Shown here one piece after another: positions 11,101 to 22,126 of a stretch of 64,000 nt of DNA; the first letter of the stretch is position 1; every line of letters starts with the position of its first letter. The stretch spans positions 21,744,949 to 21,808,948 of the forward strand of contig NC_135553.1 in assembly GCF_964340395.1 (NCBI RefSeq), read 5' to 3'. The position numbers were made by a program, and so were the translations under genes. The notes beneath the pieces were generated by a model, which saw nothing but the letters and a program-made list of their open reading frames with translations, made no database searches and was not told the origin of the DNA. The stretch comes from Glandiceps talaboti. Taxonomy: Eukaryota > Hemichordata > Enteropneusta > Spengelidae.

Positions 11101-13492
11101 TAATTTACCATATTTGTTCAAAATGAAATCACCTAGTGGTAGAATAGCACGTTGGATTATGCGAGTTCAAGAGTATGATTTCGATATTCAACACAGACCG
11201 GGCAAAAATATTCCCCATGCGGATGGGTTATCGCGTAGAGAATATGAACAGGTAGGGAGCCAAAATTCTGACTTCAGTAACCCAGATACACCTGCATTTG
11301 AGCCTACAATGAGCAATGACATAAAGGTCGACGACGATGACACTAGAAGGTCAAGTACACATATGGCCAATGTTAATATGGTGGATTTGGATAAGTCACA
11401 CAAATCGGATGACTCTGATATTGACATCAGTGAATTATATAACACCTTAGCAACGGTTGCCAGTACAAATAGTGTTGAGACTAGTACTGATAGTCAATCC
11501 CAGGGGTCAGTCACAGTAAATGATGATTGCGTACTCAATGATGACTTACATTCCAATACGACAGCTGATAGAATTTCGCGCTTACAGCATAGTGACAGTC
11601 ATTTAGTTCCGATGATTAAGTTCTTAACAAGTGGAGATTTACCAAATGATAAAAAGTTGGCTAAACGTATCGCAAACACGCAGGCAAATTATTTGTTGCT
11701 CAATGGAATTTTGTATCATTTATGGTCACCGTCGGGAAAGTCTGCTCTAGCTAAGGATTGTGTTAGACAATTAGTTATTCCACGGTCACTTCAATTGTAT
11801 GTAATAAAGCGGATTCACGATGACGTAACAGGAGGTCATCTCGGGACGTCGCGATGTTTATATGCAATTCGATCACGATATTATTGGGATGGGATGAATA
11901 AGGATATCACAGATTATGTAGCATCGTGTGCACGTTGTCATACTAGAAAGAGAGGTCGTCGGTTCAAAGGTCACTTAATTCCACTGAAAGTCACGGGAGT
12001 TATGCATAGACTTGGCATGGATTTTTTAGGGCCACTGAAAAAGACAAAAAGTGGGAATGTGCATATTTTAGTTGTGACGGAATATTTGACTAAGTTTGCG
12101 TGGGCATTCGCAGTACCTAATACGAAAGCAGAAACTGTTGCTAAAGTATTGTTTCGAGAAATATTTTGCACTTTTGGTTTTCCAAATTCTATTCTCTCAG
12201 ATCAAGGTTCGTCATTTATGTCACATGTTATGAAAGAAGTTTGTCGCTATTTCGATATTACAAAGAAGCGTTCATCTCCGTATATGCCATCGGTAAATGG
12301 GCTGACAGAGCGTTTTAACAGAACTCTGATAGATATGATTTCTATTTACACGAATCGACTAGGTGATGATTGGGACATTTTTCTACCGTCAGTTTTATTC
12401 GCATACAGGTCTACGCCACATGACACGACGAAAATGTCACCATTCAGGGCATTGTTTGGGGTCGAGCCAAGACTACCGGTTGATACTGAATTAATACCAC
12501 AACTTGGTGCGTCACACAACGCGAATTTATTCTTAGAGGAAATGGCACGGTGTCGCAATTTGGCTGTATCATTAGCGAAAGAGAATATCGAAAAGGCACA
12601 AGCAAAGATGAAAAAGAGATATGATAAATCTGCACATGCTGAGAATACATTTAAAGTAGGTGACATAGTGTATCTTCATCATCCGGCTGTGAAGCCCGGT
12701 TACGCCAAGAAGTTTCACAAATTCTTCCGCGGACCATATCGCATTAAGGAGCAAATTTCACCGGTAAATTTCAAACTGCAACATGTTGAAGGCACAAGTC
12801 CTTATGGGAAAGTTATTCATGCTAACCGACTCAAGCATGCAAAGTTGAGACCACGACGTCTATTAAGTAATGATGATCAGGAATCAATTGATGAATCTGA
12901 CAGTGCAACTCAGATACAGAGCGACAATCACTTATCACACCCAGTGAATGATGATAACGGTCGTGACTATCATATGTATTCGGATACAGAAATTTATGAT
13001 TTATCAGACACGTCCAGTGAAAGTGTGTCTGAATCAACTGATCACTCTGCACAGCCAAGAAAAATAGATAAGAAAGTAGCTGTTAGAAAGAGAGCAGAAA
13101 GACGTATCGCTCGTAAAATAGCACATAGCACACGTGAAACTCGTAGTAGTTCAGGGAATCGCGACGAAGTCTCAACCCATGAAAGTGCTGATACTTCCGA
13201 TTCAAACGATACAGTACGTTCAAATCGGTCCCCTGCGCGACATCCCATTGATTATGATAGTGACAGTTTGGCTGGAGAAAATGAATATGTTGGTGATGAC
13301 ACATATTATCGTATAGAAAAGATTTTACGCGGACGATACAAAAATGGCATTTTAGAATATCTGATAAAATGGGAGGGATACCCTAATTCAGACAATTCAT
13401 GGATTCCAAGGGATTACTTGAATGAAGTTGCCCTTCAATCTTTACGCGACAATCCAGTTGTCATTACGGGTAAATCACGCCCAACTAAATAG
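8198..13492 (+). CDS. Gag-Pol polyprotein of Ty3/gypsy chromovirus (1764 aa)
   Basis: One uninterrupted frame with no gag/pol frameshift. Order, approximate residues: retrotransposon Gag region 1-240; CCHC zinc knuckle (CRLCNKPGH...C) 263-276; aspartic protease with DTG at 328-330; reverse transcriptase with YLDD at 751-754; RNase H with its first Asp (YTDAS) at 900; integrase HHCC zinc domain about 1206-1245 and catalytic D1275, D1335, E1371 (35 residues between the last two); GPY-like motif (FRGPYRI) near 1510; acidic Ser-rich linker; chromodomain 1702-1750 (YRIEKILRGRY...IKWEGY). Chromodomain aromatic positions seem kept, so binding to methylated histone tails during integration is plausible. 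All catalytic motifs seen are intact, so the copy may be active. The ATG at 8198 is the first in this frame after the leader. Confidence 0.95.
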   Translation: MGLDLLPPKFTGDEIVKKWLCKFDAFISLKGYNNDQSLHTFTLLLTGEAERWFVSLPENVAVNWAYVRQAFIGRFQDGGPRWKVDQDLQKIKQSDDENIEEYASRVRDILCRYGRDINGEEILSIFLQGMRRSLFGPVVLKEPTSFREAVNFARLAEMVQDLDGQGKMGVEKSTSDPGASDRDILQQTCDSLTDALNLNTRLHEQLISKMTSQDEPNRDDHHFTSHAVRQNTFKSDPYSRELKNNRNGPTYGGQQIRSGEPVCRLCNKPGHTSPSCVMHSDRQLNSNTCNANLSVNSPTLSSISTDKMHNSNLINVRIYGKNVNALVDTGSSVTVVTSKLLKEIPELRRVQIVKSSHDYITVASGGRLPVRGLINIPAIINNRSVLMPAHLVDNLNKPLIIGVDFMKMHRAIIDMAKNKLRLRSKLFMRSADKYLIPAKSECIISARLPSHVGDGILGTTPNIKSLCHLGLVTARVLAKTENDLVPIRIANASDNDVTLRRNTRLGVFKPLSDGDQLYNIDLGANQTYPPIANPLTREQREFFSDFDWTDHDLSDQQLEQLQSVLWQNRDAFVDKSGTLGYCDVIKHRIELNENAKPVSRPPYRVSPDKRKEIRSQLDNLLDQGVITPSTSQYSSPLLLVKKPSGAYRLVIDYRELNKQTVPIVFPLPGLQDCLDMIGDKSPKYFTTLDMTSGFWQLAIDERDSHKTAFVSLDGKYEWNTLPQGLRNSSASFQQTMQHLFRELIWSHLVVYLDDLVVYSNTFDNHLLHINNVLTRLREAGLKLGPKKCHFGRKKIKFLGHILTKDGISADPAKISAVEGFPVPTNVSKVKSFLGLAGFYRRFIRDFSKIAHPLHNLLHKNKVFKWTDECQQAFDTLKQKLVTAPLLGFPQYNDPFILYTDASAFSVGYVLAQKQDKLERPIAYGGRTLSSRERKYSTTEREAIALLHGLSQCDPYLRGNRFTVITDHANLPYLFKMKSPSGRIARWIMRVQEYDFDIQHRPGKNIPHADGLSRREYEQVGSQNSDFSNPDTPAFEPTMSNDIKVDDDDTRRSSTHMANVNMVDLDKSHKSDDSDIDISELYNTLATVASTNSVETSTDSQSQGSVTVNDDCVLNDDLHSNTTADRISRLQHSDSHLVPMIKFLTSGDLPNDKKLAKRIANTQANYLLLNGILYHLWSPSGKSALAKDCVRQLVIPRSLQLYVIKRIHDDVTGGHLGTSRCLYAIRSRYYWDGMNKDITDYVASCARCHTRKRGRRFKGHLIPLKVTGVMHRLGMDFLGPLKKTKSGNVHILVVTEYLTKFAWAFAVPNTKAETVAKVLFREIFCTFGFPNSILSDQGSSFMSHVMKEVCRYFDITKKRSSPYMPSVNGLTERFNRTLIDMISIYTNRLGDDWDIFLPSVLFAYRSTPHDTTKMSPFRALFGVEPRLPVDTELIPQLGASHNANLFLEEMARCRNLAVSLAKENIEKAQAKMKKRYDKSAHAENTFKVGDIVYLHHPAVKPGYAKKFHKFFRGPYRIKEQISPVNFKLQHVEGTSPYGKVIHANRLKHAKLRPRRLLSNDDQESIDESDSATQIQSDNHLSHPVNDDNGRDYHMYSDTEIYDLSDTSSESVSESTDHSAQPRKIDKKVAVRKRAERRIARKIAHSTRETRSSSGNRDEVSTHESADTSDSNDTVRSNRSPARHPIDYDSDSLAGENEYVGDDTYYRIEKILRGRYKNGILEYLIKWEGYPNSDNSWIPRDYLNEVALQSLRDNPVVITGKSRPTK

Positions 13493-15580
13493 CAAACCAA
13501 AGGTTGTTGCTAGGAACCGCCGAGTTCAAAGATATGGCTCATATTGTCTTCTTTGTCTTAACATTGTTTCTGTTACGATATTTATTGTTTCAACATTGTA
13601 GCCCCAGTTGTATCTGTATCTTTATGGCAATGCTTCAGGTGTGCACTGTTTACATAACATTACATTTGTCTTCATATAACTAAAGAGTGTTCACCGATTC
13701 TTCTATACAAAATTGTTGTCATAACTCATAATTGTAAACCTTGTATCCAACCGCATCGTGTACTTACTTTTACCTTTCCTTTCATCCTTGGAGTTGCTTT
13801 GATGAATATTCTGTTTGATAGAGTTTACCGTCTTAGTATATTTTTGTTAGGGTTCTTTACTATAGTATGTTTGAGTGCACAGTATGATTGAGTGAGTGTT
13901 TGTACAGTCAGGCCTGACGCTGAATAATTGTGATGTTATGATCGGGAAATATTCGTTTATTGGCAACTCATTAGACATAAAACTCTTTAAAAGTAATTTG
14001 TTTATTTTCATCTGTGTATGTATTATTTCATAATATTTCAATACATTAGTTCCAAAGTCTTAATGATCAGAAGCACATGTGTTCCTTTTCATGTTTCTAG
14101 CTTCCATATCATTTATGTGTTTGATCATTTCATGCTTTCATATATCTGCTGAACTTCAAGTGACATAGTTGTTCATTTTTTTTTCATTTGTGGCGATACT
14201 GTTTATTTGTTAAGCTCAATATCTTGAGTATGTTTACCACCTCGATATAAAAAAAGGTTCCCTTTGTTTGATAGTTTCTTTTGGATTATTTGGTTATCTC
14301 TGCCGACAAGTTTCAAGTTCAAATAACTATTATTCTTTGTTAGATAGCGGGTGTGTTTCAATTAGGTGCTGACAGGTATATATAGTTTTGAGTTAAGTTA
14401 AAGTTGGCATTTTCGACTGTTTTAGAGTACTACCGAATTACATGTACAGTCAGAAGGTTCCTTGGCAAACCACGTCAGTCCTGGACGCAGGACAATGTTT
14501 TATTGTTTACCTAGGGACAAGCATGCTTTCTTTCTGTAGATAGGTTAAGTTTACGTTTGTTTACTCTTCTCAAGTATAATACGTATATGTAACACACAGT
14601 GAAGTGGGTTATATAATATTACGAAATACATATTGCGATAAGGCCCTCTGACACTCTTATTTACGAAGTGCTTTATGGGTTGACACAGTCTATTGACATT
14701 TGCACATTACTTTGTGTGATATAGATATGTATTTATTAGTCATGACGTAGCGATTCACGTTGACTGACTATTTTCATGATAAGAATCATCTATGGTTTAT
14801 TTTACGTATTTGACGATAATAGGGTGCGTTTGATGTCGTCCTGGAACATATATGCAATAACACGGCATCATCTCCCCGCTACTTGCGACATTACGTAACC
14901 TTTATGGCTTGCGAAAATTACAAATTTATACTATGCTTTGATGCGATAAAAAAATTAGTGATAATGCGTGAGATATATTGTCTTAGACTGGCATACTGAC
15001 TACCGATTATCATTAAGATACTTTTATTTCTTTATTACTATTTAAAATATCAATATGATAGCTTATTAGGTATGATATGTTTACATTTTATTCTTTTATT
15101 CGACTCCTTTTACATATATTATTACATATACCGGAGCAACAATTACTCATTTTGAATTTGATCTGCGATTTATTCAATTCATTAATTTTGGCTGTTTTTC
15201 ATTAGTTCAACGTAGTTATTAGAATATTCTGTCAAAGTTGGAGTTATTTTTGATTATGATACTTTTTTTACTTATCTGGTGATTTGCAGTAAGGCACTTT
15301 ACTACTTTCTGATTTTTTTGTATGGCTCCATTGTATCACACGCAATTTATTTTAACTTTATTTAGTTAAGTCACACGATAACTGATTCACTTTAATTTAC
15401 AACAATGTTGCATTTATAATTTCAACTATTGTGTATGAATTTTTAGTTTCATTTTTTTAACAATTCACTTTCTTTACTTTATATTTCTTAGTTAGGCAAG
15501 ATGGAACGATATTTTTCGCGAGGAGAGATGTCAATCATTTATGTTGAAGCGAGGGCGCTTCACAGTGAAGGTGGGCGCTG
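13493..15580 (+). other. Long non-coding 3' region of the Ty3/gypsy element
   Basis: About 2.1 kb of AT-rich sequence between the gag-pol stop and the 3' LTR. No frame of either strand looks like a protein; the longest is 64 codons. No env remnant is seen. The last bases before the LTR (AGTGAAGGTGGGCGCTG) are the only candidate polypurine tract and it is a weak one. Confidence 0.75.
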
Positions 15581-16265
15581 TGTTACGAGTCACAGATCTA
15601 AAATATATCCATTTAGGACATTTTGGTAAATTTTCATTATGAACTCTAAATTGAAGTCAAAAAGCATTTAAACTTTGTACAAACAGTGACATTCCGTTGC
15701 GTAACAACATAGGTCTTTGACATCTCTACATGGGGTGTTTCTGAATTGTTTGTACCAGGTACGATTGAACTGTCAACAAGTTTTATTATGACATGACTAT
15801 TTTATGGTCTTTGAGATATGAACTTGTATTACTAATCTAGGGAAGGTGATTGGATATTAGATCTCGGATGATGTCTTTCATCATAAGACTTAAGAATACG
15901 TCATACTCTAAGAATAGAGATTTTGTGTAAACTTTGAAATGTATTTAAGTTGGGTTTTTAGCCCATCTAGAGAGGAGAGGAGGAGACGGAGATTGGTCAT
16001 GTAATAAAATCAACCAAGTGGTTAGCTTGGCGTTCGTTGAACCAGATACGTATGTTTCGTTGTGAGTTCTACTCAACACAATCCAAGTCGGTACGGTACC
16101 TCGTAGAAGAGATGGTTTGAGAAGAAACTAGTTGGTCGGCTAATTCAACGTTATAGTCTTAAATGGAACAGACTGACGATTGGAACAGCAGTGCGAGTGA
16201 GTACTTCCCCGTTTGAACATTTCAATATCGATAAACTGCACAGTAAGCCGATCAACAGCGTTTCA
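15581..16265 (+). repeat. 3' LTR of the Ty3/gypsy element
   Basis: 685 bp, identical by eye to the 5' LTR at 7292-7976. It is followed at once by the target duplication CATAT (16266-16270) and then by the pyrimidine-rich acceptor region of gene A exon 2. Confidence 0.93.
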
Positions 16266-16290
16266 CATATCATGTCTCTTTTGTTCATAG

Positions 16291-16435
16291 ATGCTTACAT
16301 GGTTGTGGTCAGGAATTACATAATATGATTTTACAAATTAATAAAAATGCTATAAACGTGGTTGAGGATATCCGTATGTTACTTAATCGATATAATCTGT
16401 CGTGCACATATGTTGCTTATCCACCATTTGCAGCG
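16291..16435 (+). CDS. Gene A exon 2 (O-fucosyltransferase-like)
   Basis: The acceptor is TTTTGTTCATAG at 16279-16290 and the donor GCG|GTAAGT. The 145 bp exon completes the Gly codon split from exon 1 (phase 2) and ends in phase 0. It encodes CLHGCGQELHNMILQ, a helix NAINVVEDIRMLLNRYNL and the strand CTYVAYPPFAA, as expected for the second half of the GDP-fucose-binding fold. Exons at 37045-37189 and 56127-56271 have the same length and phases. The Ty3/gypsy 3' LTR ends only 25 bp upstream. Confidence 0.85.
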
Positions 16436-16562
16436 GTAAGTGAAACACATGTAATCCATTTTTACCTTCCTTAAGAAGGACATAATGCCTACGGTACATC
16501 CTGAAATATTTCTGTATGTATTGCTATGAAAATTATAATATGAGGTTAATTAGCCTCTCCTC

Positions 16563-16579
16563 GGGGGGGGGGGGGGGGT
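16563..16579. repeat. Poly-G tract
   Basis: Uninterrupted run of about 17 G in intron 2 of gene A. Shorter runs recur near 4006, 22880 and 42828, and C runs near 19110, 24138, 32198 and 61680. Confidence 0.8.
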
Positions 16580-16899
16580 TATTACACTGGGCTCCACCCG
16601 TCCATCCATCTGTCTACGTGTGCTTGCATGCATGCGTCTGTAATGCATCATTTCCCAAACATGCAATATCTGATTTCTTTCAAACCTGACTGAAAGGTAA
16701 CATGTCATATTAGATATATATGCACGTCAATTTGCTTTTGATATATGCAAATCTGACCGAATGGCGGCCATACTTCTCTTTAATTTATTTATACACCATC
16801 CAACAGCCATTGCCCAATAACAGGAGGACGGTTCAATGTTAGTACATGAGGAAACCAGAGTACCTGGGGGAAAACATGGAATGAGTCAAACTGAGCAAC

Positions 16900-17790
16900 A
16901 CTCTTCTTACTTATTATAGTGTGGTCAATTTGATTTGAATGTATTCAAACCACGACCACAGTGGTAAGAGACAATTGGTTTAACTACTTGACCACTGACA
17001 ACCCCTGCACATCTGTACTTAAGAATCAATATTTACTGCATAACTCAAAAAGTATAATGCACAGACACTCCATTCAAGTGTCTACCCCAATATAGTCATA
17101 TTCAAGCTATCTTTGGAGACCTTGACCTATGACCTTCAAGGTAAATTATCAAAACCGACCCATTGCCAGCCTATCACAGACACACTGTCTTATTTGCATA
17201 TTGCTAATTTCATTTAAATGTTTACAAGTAATATTGAAGAAAACAACTATACACAAGCACTATTTTTGATGCGCATGTAACTTTTACTGATGAATGGCAG
17301 CCATATTTCTTGTAATAATTCACTATATTACTACAGAAATCAAAACCTGCAATAAACAAGACTCTATTCAAGTGTCTAACCCCATATAATCACATGCAAG
17401 CTTTCTTGTATGAGTGAATGTAGCCATTTACCTTGACCTACATGGTAGACCATCAATATTAAGCTATTATTTTGTTGCAATTGTGTATGGCTAATGTCTT
17501 TTAGATAACGCAGAACCAAACAGACATACACATGCATTATTTGTGATGCTCATATATCTTTTCACTTAATGGAAGCCATATTTGTAGTGAACAATCATGA
17601 TTTCAATTGCACATATCTCAAACGTTAATACATAGAGACTACATTCAAGTGTCTACCCCTATATTGCCACGTTAAACTTTCTTTAGAGATATTGACCATG
17701 GCACTGACTCTGATCTTCAGGTTCAGATACAGAAATTAAGCAATTTTCTGCATTATCAAGACCTGTCGTAGTATTTATTTCTTGCCACCA
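16900..17790. repeat. Diverged tandem repeat of about 285 bp, three copies
   Basis: The motif ATTCAAGTGTCTAMCCC followed by ATAT.GYCA..TTMAA.CT.TCTT starts near 17073, 17362 and 17643, each time preceded by AT-rich text with a GATGCTCATAT-like motif and followed by TTGACC. Spacing is about 280-290 bp. It lies in intron 2 of gene A only. Confidence 0.6.
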
Positions 17791-19466
17791 ATTTCTCTTA
17801 AATCACGTCTCCATTCAGTCACATAGAAGTAAAGTACTTCAGGAGGCGTGTCTTATATGAAGACTTGTTTAATCTAAATTGATTTAACATTTGTAAACTT
17901 CTAGTTTATCATGTATCATGCTTTGATCAAAATAATAATGTGACACGTTTCTTATAAAAGGACGGTTGCCATATTGTTTGAATCTATGATTTCAGACTGG
18001 TAAATGCATGATTTCTCGTATCTCGAATCTTCATTCTTAAAGTGTTTGTCAGAGAGTATCTGGTCATTACAGATGGGGATTGTCATAGAAAATATTGAAA
18101 AGGGATGATCATATTTTGTTTTTATTCATTTTATTATCTAACTTTTCATTAGTTTGTAATGTTGACATCCCATTGCTGCTACCTTTACCACAGCTGCAAC
18201 ATCCCACCACTGCCACCACACTATCGAAATATCAGAACATATCAGTCAATTCGATGCTTACAACTATGTAGTGAATGTATTCTTAGTTTTGATGTCAGGA
18301 GAGGCATGGATCTGGCAGAATTCAAATGATATTCAAACATTTGGTATTTGAGTAAAAAGTATTTAAGAATAGCTAATTGTGTAATAGGTTATGGTCAGCT
18401 TTCATTTTCATTAAATTCTCCGCTATGTTTGAACTTACCATTTGTGTTTCAATCAAATTGTCATTCTCAAGATATGTTCTGAATGGAATTGTAGCAGCAT
18501 TATGATATTGGCTACATGAGAATGTACGAATGAAAGCGATAAAACCATTGGAAATGATGTGCAATTTATATTAATACACTGCACAGAGAGTTGTATTTGA
18601 TTCTGCACATTTTTGTTCCATCATGTTACAGTGCAGTGTATAATACCACAAACAGGTATAATACCATAGGTAAAATTATAAGAAATTAGTCTACGTTGCT
18701 TTCTGTCAACATGTGTTACATTTGTGATAGATATTTTGATAGAAAGATTTCTATAGAAACATTACAACATTCTGAGCAAGTAATAATAGCCTCCCATGGA
18801 TATATGCTGTGTACTGAGATACCCTGATGAAATTACATGTGCCATAGATTATAAATAAACATTTACAAAGAAAACACAAATTGTACCATAAGTAATGTAT
18901 ACAATGTTCTCTTAATGAATAGCCATATTCAACTATATTCATATGGTGTTATAGTAACATCCCATCGTAAGCCCTTTAAAATTATGTTACAATATACAGA
19001 TGTGTAGGGGGTCATTTTCGAAAATGTGGTATTTACTGGGGATCACTTTAACTTCGGTCATCGGAGTAGGTGGGAAAATTTGAGAAAACCCATGTTCAAT
19101 TCCAAAACACCCCCCCCCCCCGTTGGTTAAAATGCCCGGCCCTAACTATCAATGTGCTGGTAGTCCCGAGCTGTGGGTTAGATGTAGTCCTTACCATTCA
19201 TTCGAACACTCGTGTTCCTTTTAACGCCTGACAGCGTGTTAGCCAATGTTTTGTATAAATACTTGGAAAGATTATTCTTCAGAGAGAGGAAAATGAGGGA
19301 CAGCATTTTACAACTTTTTTATGAAATGGATTCGGGGAAGGGAATATTTTTACGCAACAGACCAGCCTTGATTTCCGCTGGCTCTCCCTCTACCAGAGAC
19401 TCCTTGTAATACTGAAGGCTCCCGTATATTATTGGTATGTTGAAAGCTAATGCAATTTATCCACAG

Positions 19467-19608
19467 CTTTTTATGGAAACCTTAAAGAGAAGTAAGATAC
19501 CCAATGTGTTTGATAAGGAGTATTTCATGAATAACACTGATCATGAACTAGACACATATAAACAAGACAATTACATGTTGTCACTGGTAGAACAAGAGAT
19601 ATGTAAAG
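19467..19608 (+). CDS. Gene A exon 3 (O-fucosyltransferase-like)
   Basis: Acceptor ATTTATCCACAG, donor AAAG|GTAAGT; 142 bp, phase 0 in and phase 1 out. It encodes LFMETLKRSKIPNVFDKEYF, an Asn/Asp-rich stretch and SLVEQEICK. The EQEIC-type motif precedes the last catalytic motif in O-FucT proteins. The same exon exists at 39139-39280 and 62714-62855. Confidence 0.83.
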
Positions 19609-19699
19609 GTAAGTATTAACCATATGATATATTTATAGACACAGAATATTGTAGATTTATATAAGCTAATGATGAATTGAATTTATGAATTTATTTATT

Positions 19700-20930
19700 T
19701 ATAAAATAAAGGTTGACTTTGAAATATAATTACGAAAATCTTGTATTTGAGGGATTAGAGGCTAATATTTCACAGGGTGAGATTGTAAATGCTATCAATA
19801 AGTTATAACGGGGAGTGAGTTACGAGCCGGACTGTACTTACAATGAATTCTTTATTGAGTGTAAGGATTTCCTATTGCCAATTGTATATAGGATTTTCAA
19901 GTTTGTTCTGGAGTTTGTTTTCATAGAGTGTGTATATTTTAAAGAAGGGTGATGTTAAAGACCCCAACAACTATCGAGTGATAGTCTAGTATTAAAGTCA
20001 TTTGGGGAATCTTTATACAGTCTTAATAATTAGTCAACGGCTGCTTACGTGGTCATAATATTACTATGCTCAGTTTGGTTTTATGCCTGGGTTTATTACT
20101 GTGGATGCAATATTTGCATTTAATACATTCATTGCAAAATTGTTGTCAAGTACAAGATGTTTAAAAAGTGTGTTCAAATTTTATAAATTTCAAAAAGACA
20201 CTCGACTCCGTAAATCGTTCAAAGCTTTTACAAATTGTCAACAAAAATTGGTATTAGGGGAAAAATACTGACAACAATTCGATCTATAGCTATGAACTCA
20301 AATCTTAGATCTTGTTTCACAGTAAATGGTTTCCAATCAGATTATTTCATTGAGTACACCGGTGTTAATGCAAGGGGAAGTGTTGTCCCCTATTTTATTT
20401 GCTCTGTATATTAAAAGATAGAAATGGTGTTTTAGACTATTATGATTGTATTCCATTTGAAATTAAATCTCTCAGCTTAATTCTTTTAAGACTTGGTGTT
20501 ATTTACTTAATCTGTTGATGATCGCCATACTCCAAACAGTTAAATTATGTCTCATATTACTTTCGTGAATGGAACCTATAAATTAATACACAAAAGACAA
20601 GGATTACGGTTTTCAGGAATGGTGGCACTGTGAGATATTCTGAGCAGTGGATTCATAAAGGTCAAATCCTAGAAGTGGTTGATAAAATTGACATATTCTG
20701 GAGTTATCTTTAACTTGGTTACTGACAACTGTACTTTGAGAGGCTGTTATAAATATATGTAAGATAGAGTTGAACATGGAATTATTGCCTTTTTTGGAAT
20801 CATATTTGGTTTAACCAGTGACTAGCTAAAACGTACATTGTTAAGCAACATCTTTTAGCACAAATTGAAGCGTCATCAAAATGTTTATTGTACAAATATC
20901 TGAATAATATATTTTGTATACAATATTATG
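19700..20930 (+). mobile_element. LINE-D reverse transcriptase remnant
   Basis: Broken frames spell pieces of a non-LTR reverse transcriptase in order: SQGEIVNAINKL, KKGDVKDPNNYRV, AQFGFMPGFITVDAIFAF, a fragment equivalent to the QGxxLSP.LFALY motif near 20370-20410, and LNLLM near 20505-20520 where the YxDD box should be. Many stops, clearly dead. It lies in intron 3 of gene A. A partial copy flanks (CATA)n at the same place in gene B (39560-40170), so it predates the gene duplication. Confidence 0.65.
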
Positions 20931-21049
20931 TATGTAAGCAAATTTCAAGTTTGCTAAAAGAAATTGCTTTCAAAGTATCGAATGTCCTATCATAACTTAG
21001 CAATAGAAACTGAACACTAGCGTAGTACGGTTAATAGACATATACCCTC

Positions 21050-21387
21050 AGTAGTAGGTAAGGTACCTGTCTGTCTGTCTGTCTGTCTTTCTTTCTGTCT
21101 GTCTGTCTGTCTGTCTGTCTCTGTCAGTGGACACATCTAAAAAAACTCATGCATCAATTCTAACGAAACTTGGCAAACATATCGTAACAACAAGAACTGA
21201 TTAGATTTTGGCAAGCATCCCAAGAATGATAATGATTATTTAGGGTAATTAACGATTTTCAGTATCGACTATATCTAGAGAGTGCAAGCTTCAATTTTTA
21301 TATAATGTTATACGTACATTTGTGATACCAGAGTGCACCTGTCCTGAAAATACTTTTGATAAAGCTGTTAGTTGTAATTAGTTATAA

Positions 21388-21419
<32 letters not shown>

Positions 21420-21420
21420 T
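21050..21420 (+). repeat. Microsatellite-cored dispersed element (CTGT core), copy in gene A intron 3
   Basis: A (CTGT)n core at about 21068-21122 is followed by a conserved flank with the motif GCATCAATTCTAACGAAACTTGGCAAACAT-like text, then TAATTAACGATTTTCAG and TCTAGAGAGTGCAAGCTTC, then a second (CTGT)n at 21389-21419. The flank recurs inverted at 26140-26440 and 45725-46140, and in shorter form after exon 2 of genes B and C. This architecture recalls Helentron-associated non-autonomous elements; that assignment is inference. Confidence 0.5.
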
Positions 21421-22126
21421 GTGGATGATGCCACCACTGCCAGTAGATCCAAATCCTAATGCTACCACATCCCACCACTGCCATCATGGTAAAATAATAC
21501 CATAACAGATATCAGTGTTAACTGTTAGTTTTGATGTGAGGAGAGAAGCGGGTCTCACAGTAAAAAAGGGAAACAGTGTGACAAGACATTGCGGATATTA
21601 ATGTGGCGGAGTAGAAATGATGACCTCGGCCCTTGTGTCAGTTGTGTCCGCTCCTCTAATATTTGGGAGTTATGGCCTTTAGCTGAGTCAATAGATCCAA
21701 AACACATGTATTGATTTAATGCAAACACAAACTCACTGTGGTGGTGGTAATAGTGGGAAACAACAATTTTAATGCATTTAAAATTTATAAATGTGATGGG
21801 ATCTTACTACAGAAGAATTACCTGTCGCAAGTGAAATTCGAACCAAGGACTGTCTAGCAGCTAGCTACATAAAAATGCTTTTCATTGAAATATTTCAAGA
21901 GGGAGAGGGTCATATTTTAGATAAAGGAAATTGAGGGAGGGTAACTTTTTAGCACAACGGACTAGGGAGGGTCACATCTTACACTACATATAGGGTTTGA
22001 CCCCCCGCCCCTTGTAATTACTGAAGACTCCCTTTTAGATATCATAAATAACACTGAGCCCAATTACAATGTAATAGTTATTCATGTCAATTTACATTCT
22101 TTCGTTATCAAAATATTACTCAACAG

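Larger units (their letters stand above)
7292..16265 (+). mobile_element. Complete Ty3/gypsy chromovirus-type LTR retrotransposon
   Basis: The element is 8,974 bp: two 685 bp LTRs (7292-7976 and 15581-16265), leader, one gag-pol frame (8198-13492) and a 2.1 kb non-coding 3' part. LTRs begin TG, end CA and look identical throughout. The host bases CATAT stand on both sides (7287-7291 and 16266-16270) as a 5 bp target duplication. Domain order (protease, RT, RNase H, integrase) is that of Ty3/gypsy, and the C-terminal chromodomain marks a chromovirus. There is no env-like frame. It lies in the sense orientation in intron 1 of gene A, 25 bp before exon 2. Identical LTRs imply recent insertion. 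Confidence 0.95.

Noticed and set aside
11188-13304. Minus- and plus-strand frames inside the Ty3/gypsy pol region
   Set aside because: Shadows of the 1764-codon gag-pol frame with no independent motifs.
13493-15580. An envelope gene between pol and the 3' LTR
   Set aside because: No frame above 64 codons and no signal peptide or transmembrane pattern.
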